7,546 bases of DNA from Treponema sp. (GTDB lineage Bacteria; Spirochaetota; Spirochaetia; Treponematales; Breznakiellaceae), in contig JAISTO010000151.1 in NCBI GenBank assembly GCA_031272575.1, positions 1-7,546 on the forward strand, written 5' to 3'. Shown here one piece after another: positions 3,870 through 7,546 of the stretch (the first letter of the stretch is position 1; each line of letters begins with the position of its first letter). The position numbers were made by a program, and so were the translations under genes. The notes under the pieces are model-generated. The model made no database searches and was not told the origin of the DNA. It was given only the letters and a program-made list of their open reading frames with translations.

Positions 3870-5921
3870 ATGGAAACACACAAGCGCAGCGCCACCTGCG
3901 GCGAGTTGGGGCCCGCGGACGCGGGCAGGCAGGTCACCCTCAACGGCTGGGTGCACCGCAAACGGGATCACGGGGGCATCACCTTCATCAACCTCCGCGA
4001 CCGCTACGGCATAACGCAGTGCGTGGTAGACCCCGCGCGCTTCGGGGGCGCGGTCCCCGAGGCCCTGGCCGCCTGCGCCGCGGACCTGCGCGGTGAGTAC
4101 TGCATCGCGGCGTCCGGCGTCGTGCGGCCCCGGCCGGACGGCATGGTGAACCCGGACATGGCCACCGGCGGCATCGAGGTCGCGGTGGACACCCTCACGG
4201 TCCTCAACCGGGCCGAGGTGCCGCCCTTCCCGGTCACCGAGGGGGAGAACCCGGCAAAAGAGGACCTGCGCCTCCGCTACCGCTACCTCGACCTCCGCTG
4301 CGGCGCCATGCAGCGCCGCATCGCGCTCCGCAGCGCGGTCACCCTGGCCGTGCGGAATCACCTCGCCTCCCAGGGCTTCCTCGAAATCGAGACCCCCACG
4401 TTCATCCGCTCGACCCCCGAAGGCGCGCGGGATTACCTCGTGCCCTCGCGCCTCTACCCCGGCTCCTTCTACGCGCTCCCCCAGTCACCCCAACTGTACA
4501 AGCAACTCCTCATGACATCCGGCTTCGACCGCTACTTCCAGATCGCGCGCTGTTACCGTGACGAGGACGCGCGGGGCGATCGCCAGCCCGAGTTCACCCA
4601 GATCGACATCGAGATGTCCTTCGTGTCCAAAGACGACATCCTCGCGCTCACCGAAGGCCTCATGGCGCGGGTCTTCCGCGACACCCTCGCCATCAGCCTC
4701 GACACCCCCTTCCCCCGCATCCCCTACGACGAGGCCATCGCCCGCTTCGGCACGGACAAGCCCGACCTCCGCTTCGGCATGGAACTGCAGACCTTCCCCT
4801 GGGCCGCGGCCGCCCCCTTCCCCGCATTCACCGAGGCCCTCGCCGCGGGCGGCGCCGTCACCGCACTCGTCGCCCCGGGCCTCGCGTCATACTCCCGCAA
4901 GCAGATCGAGGCCCTCGAGGCCGTCGCCAAAACCCGCAAAGCAAAGGCGCTCTATTGGGTAAAAGTAGTGAGGGGGGGAGCCCCCCCCCTCGCTCCGAAC
5001 GGCGCGGGCATCCCCCCCTCCCCCGCCGCGCCGTTCTCCGCTCCCCCCCCCAGCGGGGGGCACCCTGTTTCCAATGTACCACAATGGCACGAAAATGCGC
5101 AAGCATTTTCGTCGCCCCCCGCAACGCCCCCCGCCTCGTTTGAGGGGGGCGTTGCCAAATTCCTCCAGGACCAGGCGCCCGCCATCATCGCGGGCCTCCA
5201 CGCCGCGCCGGACGACCTCATCCTCATCTGCGCCGAAAGCGACCCCAGGACCGCGCGCGCCGCGCTTGGGGCCGTCCGCTCACAGTTGGGCTCCGACCTG
5301 CACCTCTGCGACCCCCGCGTCTTCGCCTTCGCGTGGATAGTGGACTTCCCCCTCTTCGAGTACAACGCGGAGGAACAGCGCTGGGAGGCAGCCCATCACC
5401 TTTTTTCGTACCCGCAGGAGCGCTACCATGCGACGCTCGAAAGCGACCCCGGGGCCGTCAAAGGCGACCTCTACGATCTCGTCCTCAACGGCTATGAACT
5501 CGCGTCCGGGTCTATCCGTATACACGATCCGGAACTCCAGAAGCGGGTCTTCGCGGTGGCAGGGATAGGCCCGGAGGAGGCGGAGGCGCGTTTCGGCTTT
5601 TTGACCAACGCGTTCCGTTACGGCGCGCCCCCCCACGGGGGCATAGCCCCGGGCCTCGACCGGCTCGTCATGCTCATGGCCGGCGAAAAATCGATCAAAG
5701 AGGTGATCGCCTTCCCCAAGAACTCGTTCGCCGCAAGCCCCCTCGACGACTGCCCCGCCCCCGTCGACCCCCATCAACTCGCCGAGTTGGGCATCACCGT
5801 AACGACATCCCCTTCTGAGGGGGCACTCAAGTCCCAAATCCCAAACACCGGAGGGGGCACTCAAGTCCCAATTCCCAATTCCCAAGTCCCAAACACCGGG
5901 GGAGGTTCCCCTACCCAATGA
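3870..5921 (+). CDS. aspS: Aspartyl-tRNA synthetase (bacterial type) with in-frame hairpin insertion and repeat-coded tail
   Basis: This class II synthetase charges tRNA-Asp. The OB anticodon-binding fold spans about residues 8-105 (LNGWVHRKRDHGG; INLRDRYGITQ). Motif 1 is at 170-190 (FLEIETPTF), motif 2 at 227-248 (RCYRDEDARGDRQPEF) and motif 3 at 591-605 (GIAPGLDRLVML); the conserved FPKNSFAASPLDD follows. All catalytic motifs are intact. H34 in RDHGG and G91 in RPRPDG match residues reported to relax anticodon selection in non-discriminating AspRS, so Asp-tRNA-Asn formation followed by GatCAB amidation is plausible. The 683-residue length exceeds the usual 585-600 because of a Pro-rich insertion at about 367-426 in the GAD region and a tail from about 645. 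Homology resumes cleanly after the insertion (VAKFLQDQAP). The start follows a weak GGGAA. The stop overlaps chrA by ATGA. Identity is certain; whether the insert is translated or tolerated is not. Confidence 0.97.
   Translation: METHKRSATCGELGPADAGRQVTLNGWVHRKRDHGGITFINLRDRYGITQCVVDPARFGGAVPEALAACAADLRGEYCIAASGVVRPRPDGMVNPDMATGGIEVAVDTLTVLNRAEVPPFPVTEGENPAKEDLRLRYRYLDLRCGAMQRRIALRSAVTLAVRNHLASQGFLEIETPTFIRSTPEGARDYLVPSRLYPGSFYALPQSPQLYKQLLMTSGFDRYFQIARCYRDEDARGDRQPEFTQIDIEMSFVSKDDILALTEGLMARVFRDTLAISLDTPFPRIPYDEAIARFGTDKPDLRFGMELQTFPWAAAAPFPAFTEALAAGGAVTALVAPGLASYSRKQIEALEAVAKTRKAKALYWVKVVRGGAPPLAPNGAGIPPSPAAPFSAPPPSGGHPVSNVPQWHENAQAFSSPPATPPASFEGGVAKFLQDQAPAIIAGLHAAPDDLILICAESDPRTARAALGAVRSQLGSDLHLCDPRVFAFAWIVDFPLFEYNAEEQRWEAAHHLFSYPQERYHATLESDPGAVKGDLYDLVLNGYELASGSIRIHDPELQKRVFAVAGIGPEEAEARFGFLTNAFRYGAPPHGGIAPGLDRLVMLMAGEKSIKEVIAFPKNSFAASPLDDCPAPVDPHQLAELGITVTTSPSEGALKSQIPNTGGGTQVPIPNSQVPNTGGGSPTQ
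4968..5155. repeat. Five-hairpin palindromic insertion inside aspS
   Basis: About 180 bp (60 codons, frame preserved) contains five successive hairpins. H1 is a G-run/C-run stem at 4970-4991. H2 has perfect 11-bp arms GAACGGCGCGG and CCGCGCCGTTC (4997-5007, 5026-5036). H3 has six C against six G around cagc (about 5045-5060). H4 has CGAAAATGC and GCATTTTCG closed by a GCAA tetraloop (5090-5111). H5 has perfect 12-bp arms GCAACGCCCCCC and GGGGGGCGTTGC (5121-5132, 5144-5155). The coded peptide is Pro/Gly/Ala-rich and unlike any AspRS segment. Normal family sequence stops at VKV (364-366) and resumes at VAKFL (428 on). Confidence 0.85.
5817..5900 (+). repeat. Direct and heptanucleotide repeats encoding the aspS C-terminal tail
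   Basis: A 21-bp segment at 5817-5837 is repeated exactly at 5851-5871 (period 34). Each copy is followed by heptads and then aaacaccgg. Four tandem heptads lie at 5864-5891: agtccca, attccca, attccca, agtccca. They encode VPIPNSQVPN-like tail residues and use the same words as the intergenic array at 1281-1308. Confidence 0.9.
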
Positions 5922-6475
5922 GGGCATTTCTCGACCTCTTCTTGACTTTCCTCAAAATCGGCGCGTCCACCTTCGGGGGGGGCTATGCCATGCTGCCCGT
6001 CATCGAGCGGGAACTGATCCGCAGGAAGGGCTGGCTCACGCTCCCTGAGGTGCTGGACTACTACACGATAGCCCAGGTCACCCCCGGGGTAATCGCAGTC
6101 AACGTGTCCACCTTCGTAGGACACAAGCGCAAGGGCGCGCTCGGGGGCCTCGTCGCCACGCTGGGCTTCGTGCTGCCGGGGGTCTGCCTCGTGCTTGCCG
6201 TCTCGCTCGGCCTGCGGCGCTTCGCCGACTATGCCGTGGTACGGCACGCGTTCGCGGGCATCCGCATCGCGGTGGGGGCGCTCGTGCTGGACACCGGGGT
6301 CAAACTGGTGCGCGGGGTCTTTAGCGACCCCGGCAGCGTCATCCTCTGCGCCGCGGCCTTCTGCCTCTCCGCCATCCTCGGCGCCTCTCCCGTGCTCGTC
6401 ATCGCGGCCGCGGGGGTCGCGGGCTTCTTCCTCTACCGGACCAGGCCCCCCGCCCCCCCTCCGGAGGCCCCGTGA
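5918..6475 (+). CDS. chrA: Chromate transporter family, first half-size subunit
   Basis: The 185-residue membrane protein corresponds to one CHR domain (Chromate_transp). Signature segments are FLKIGASTFGGGYAMLPVIE near the N-terminus and AQVTPGVIAVNVSTFVG at about 51-67. Several hydrophobic helices follow (GGLVATLGFVLPGVCLVLAV; VILCAAAFCLSAILGA; VLVIAAAGVAGFFLY) and a Pro-rich end. Single-domain members work as pairs, here with the next gene; two-domain ChrA exports chromate using the proton gradient, but the substrate of split pairs outside resistance islands is often untested. The ATG overlaps the aspS stop (ATGA). A GGGGGAGG lies about 12 bases upstream, rather far, so coupling to aspS translation seems important. 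Slippage in the aspS repeat tail just upstream could disturb that coupling. Confidence 0.9.
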   Translation: MRAFLDLFLTFLKIGASTFGGGYAMLPVIERELIRRKGWLTLPEVLDYYTIAQVTPGVIAVNVSTFVGHKRKGALGGLVATLGFVLPGVCLVLAVSLGLRRFADYAVVRHAFAGIRIAVGALVLDTGVKLVRGVFSDPGSVILCAAAFCLSAILGASPVLVIAAAGVAGFFLYRTRPPAPPPEAP

Positions 6476-7035
6476 ATCTGCTCCTCATCTTCGCCCAGTT
6501 CTGCAAGATCGGCGTCTTCGCGGTGGGGGGCGGCCTCGCCACCCTGCCCTTCCTCTTCGAGATGGCGGCGTGGGACGCGGCGTGGGACGCTTCGCTAAGC
6601 CCCGAGCAGATCGGCAACTTCCTCGCCATCGCGAACGCGGCCCCCGGCGCCCTGGGGGTGAACACCGCGGCCCAGACCGGCTTCGCGCTCGGCGGCGTCG
6701 CGGGCGGCTTCCTCGCGGCCGCGGGCCTCATCTTCCCGGCCATCATCATCATCACCATTATTGCAAAGGTCTTCGAGGCCTTCCGCGCCAACCGCATCGT
6801 CAGCGCCGTCTTCGCGGGCCTCCGCCCCGCGGCCGCGGGCCTCCTCTGCGCGGCCGGCCTGGTCACATGGAAACTGTCCCTCTACAACCCGGCCTTCAGC
6901 GTCTGGTACCAGGCCCTCCGCTGGCGTGAATGCCTCCTCTTCGCCGCGCTCTTTGCCGGCATCCGGGCCTTCAAACTGCACCCGATCGTGTACATCGCCT
7001 GCGCCGCCGCCGCCGGAGCGGCGCTGCGCCTGTAG
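6472..7035 (+). CDS. chrA: Chromate transporter family, second half-size subunit
   Basis: The 187-residue protein is the second CHR domain partner: FCKIGVFAVGGGLATLPFLF at the N-terminus (the same K-I-G-GGG pattern as the first subunit) and AIANAAPGALGVNTAAQTGF at about 50-69, followed by helices LAAAGLIFPAIIIITII, RPAAAGLLCAAGLV and IVYIACAAAAGAAL. It starts with GTG overlapping the previous stop (GTGA, 6472-6475) after GGAGG (6463-6467), so the two are translated as a unit and presumably form an antiparallel heterodimer. A 12-bp tandem duplication near 6565-6590 yields WDAAWDA just before SLSPEQIG, where family members usually have a single WLSPEQ-type segment; it is in frame and probably harmless. 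It ends the operon. Confidence 0.9.
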   Translation: MNLLLIFAQFCKIGVFAVGGGLATLPFLFEMAAWDAAWDASLSPEQIGNFLAIANAAPGALGVNTAAQTGFALGGVAGGFLAAAGLIFPAIIIITIIAKVFEAFRANRIVSAVFAGLRPAAAGLLCAAGLVTWKLSLYNPAFSVWYQALRWRECLLFAALFAGIRAFKLHPIVYIACAAAAGAALRL

Positions 7036-7063
7036 GGAGGCAAACGCATAGATATGTCTACTG

Positions 7064-7112
7064 GGCAGGGGGCGGCTTTAGGCCGCGTCATTTTCCCCGG
7101 CCGCCCCCCTGC
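7064..7112 (+). repeat. Hairpin element after chrA, possible weak terminator
   Basis: GCAGGGGGCGG (7065-7075) pairs with CCGCCCCCCTGC (7101-7112) with one bulge. Inside it GCGGC-TTTAG-GCCGC (7072-7086) is a perfect small stem followed by gtcatttt. The short T-run is poor for a canonical terminator. The core 24 bases at 7074-7097 recur exactly at 7429-7452, so this is primarily a repeat copy. Confidence 0.55.
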
Positions 7113-7163
7113 GAGTAAGCCCCCTTCGCGCAAGGCACGCATGACGTGCTGCTTATGGCAGGT

Positions 7164-7489
7164 GGCGGAGAGACAGCGGCTTCATGGGCAGGGGGCGGAC
7201 GGGGAAAATGATTGGTAGGCTGAAAGAAGGGCTAATGCACGAGAGACAGGGAATAACTCGAAGTAACATCGCACCTCTCTATGCGCATGGCATTTGGGGC
7301 AAAAAAAGACAAAACCCCAAAAAAGGTGACAGTACCGAACAGAGCGGCAGAAGCACGCAGGAATAATGTGGTACCTGTGACCGAGACCATGCAGCGCAAG
7401 GTTTTGGCTTCTTTTTGCCTCAAGAGCCGGCTTTAGGCCGCGTCATTTTCCCTGCTCGCCCCCTGCCCCGCAGAAGGGGTCTCTCCGCC
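7164..7489. mobile_element. MITE-like element with imperfect terminal inverted repeats
   Basis: The left end (7164-7210) and right end (7444-7489, complement) share three exact blocks in the same order: GGCGGAGAGAC, GGGCAGGGGGCG and AAAATG, separated by diverged segments of nearly equal length (11 vs 10 and 7 vs 7). The 326-bp interior is less GC-rich than the flanks and holds no convincing gene. It contains two nested inverted repeats: 7298-7316 with 7400-7419, and 7325-7336 with 7370-7382. No target-site duplication is obvious. It could be a non-autonomous transposon relic or a chance cluster of REP-like repeats. Confidence 0.5.
7298..7419 (+). ncRNA. Candidate structured RNA or cruciform (nested inverted repeats)
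   Basis: GGCAAAAAAAGACAAAACC (7298-7316) is nearly complementary to the 20-mer at 7400-7419, which reads GGTTTTGG then CTTCTTTTTGCC. Closer in, GGTGACAGTACC (7325-7336) pairs with GGTACCTGTGACC (7370-7382) with one mismatch and one bulge, enclosing a 33-nt loop. Together they make a long interrupted stem of about 120 nt. No promoter is apparent for it, so transcription and strand are unproven. The strand given is nominal. Confidence 0.35.
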
Positions 7490-7546
7490 GCCGTACGAAG
7501 AGGCCAGCGCGGCTGCGCTGCCGCTACCCCTCTTGACTCTTTTTTT

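Larger units (their letters stand above)
7036..7546. other. Gene-free repeat-rich tail
   Basis: After the chrA stop no ORF in either strand has a ribosome site or recognisable protein. Besides the elements listed separately, GGGCAGGGGGCGG occurs at 7063-7075 and 7186-7198, with a 12-bp inverted match at 7457-7468. The window ends in cttgactcttttttt-like sequence whose continuation is outside, so a -35 box or terminator there cannot be judged. Confidence 0.7.

Noticed and set aside
4858..5365. Minus-strand open frames opposite the aspS insertion
   Set aside because: Their openness follows from the GC-rich palindromes, and the products are Gly/Arg/Pro low complexity. I saw no promoter or ribosome site for an antisense gene.
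5280..5927. A 215-codon frame antisense to the end of aspS
   Set aside because: It is a shadow of biased third-position GC use in aspS; its start lies in the repeat tail and no family is recognisable.
6743..6760. ATC trinucleotide run in the second chrA gene as a slippage locus
   Set aside because: It encodes a membrane-helix isoleucine run, is short and imperfect, and changes would stay in frame.
7184..7423. Two short overlapping frames in the right-hand noncoding tail
   Set aside because: Each has about 60 codons, crosses the inverted repeats, lacks a ribosome site and shows no known motif. The minus-strand one has a hydrophobic stretch, but this comes from the A/T-rich stem.

Overview
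This 7.5 kb window comes from a GC-rich bacterial chromosome. My best guess is a spirochaete of the Treponema/Breznakiella group. The guess rests on remembered resemblance: an exported caspase-fold protein, chromate-transporter genes split into two half-length partners, and a crowd of PIN, UPF0175 and HigBA toxin-antitoxin genes. No rRNA or other phylogenetic marker settles it, and no search was run. No tRNA, rRNA, CRISPR array or transposase gene was found.

Layout. Positions 1-992 (minus strand) hold a secreted or periplasmic caspase-family protein (C14) whose 3' end runs off the left edge. Positions 993-1310 hold no intact gene. They are packed with heptanucleotide tandem repeats and REP-like hairpins that abut an orphan coding fragment. 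Positions 1489-3420 (minus strand) carry three toxin-antitoxin loci in tandem, each with its own recognisable promoter. First in transcription order is a UPF0175 antitoxin followed by only the C-terminal stub of a DUF3368 PIN toxin. Next is a PIN-domain toxin with a small overlapping partner. Last is higBA, in which higB looks complete but higA stops inside its helix-turn-helix.

From 3512 rightward (plus strand) a strong promoter drives an apparent five-gene operon joined by stop/start overlaps: a two-helix DUF6722-like membrane protein, a 32-residue single-helix peptide, aspS, and two half-size chrA genes. The 7036-7546 tail has no convincing gene. It contains nested inverted and direct repeats that look like a MITE or a structured RNA.

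The most unusual gene is aspS. All class II aminoacyl-tRNA synthetase motifs are intact, but about 180 bp made of five consecutive hairpins is inserted in frame in the GAD region. The C-terminus is extended by about 39 residues encoded partly by the same heptanucleotide words that occur between genes at 1281-1308. Without these two additions the protein would be about 584 residues, the normal family length. The OB-fold carries the His and Gly markers associated with non-discriminating AspRS.

A second theme is leaderless expression. The higB, PIN-toxin and DUF6722 genes each have a sigma70-like promoter whose -10 box lies exactly six bases before the ATG, so the predicted transcript begins at the start codon.
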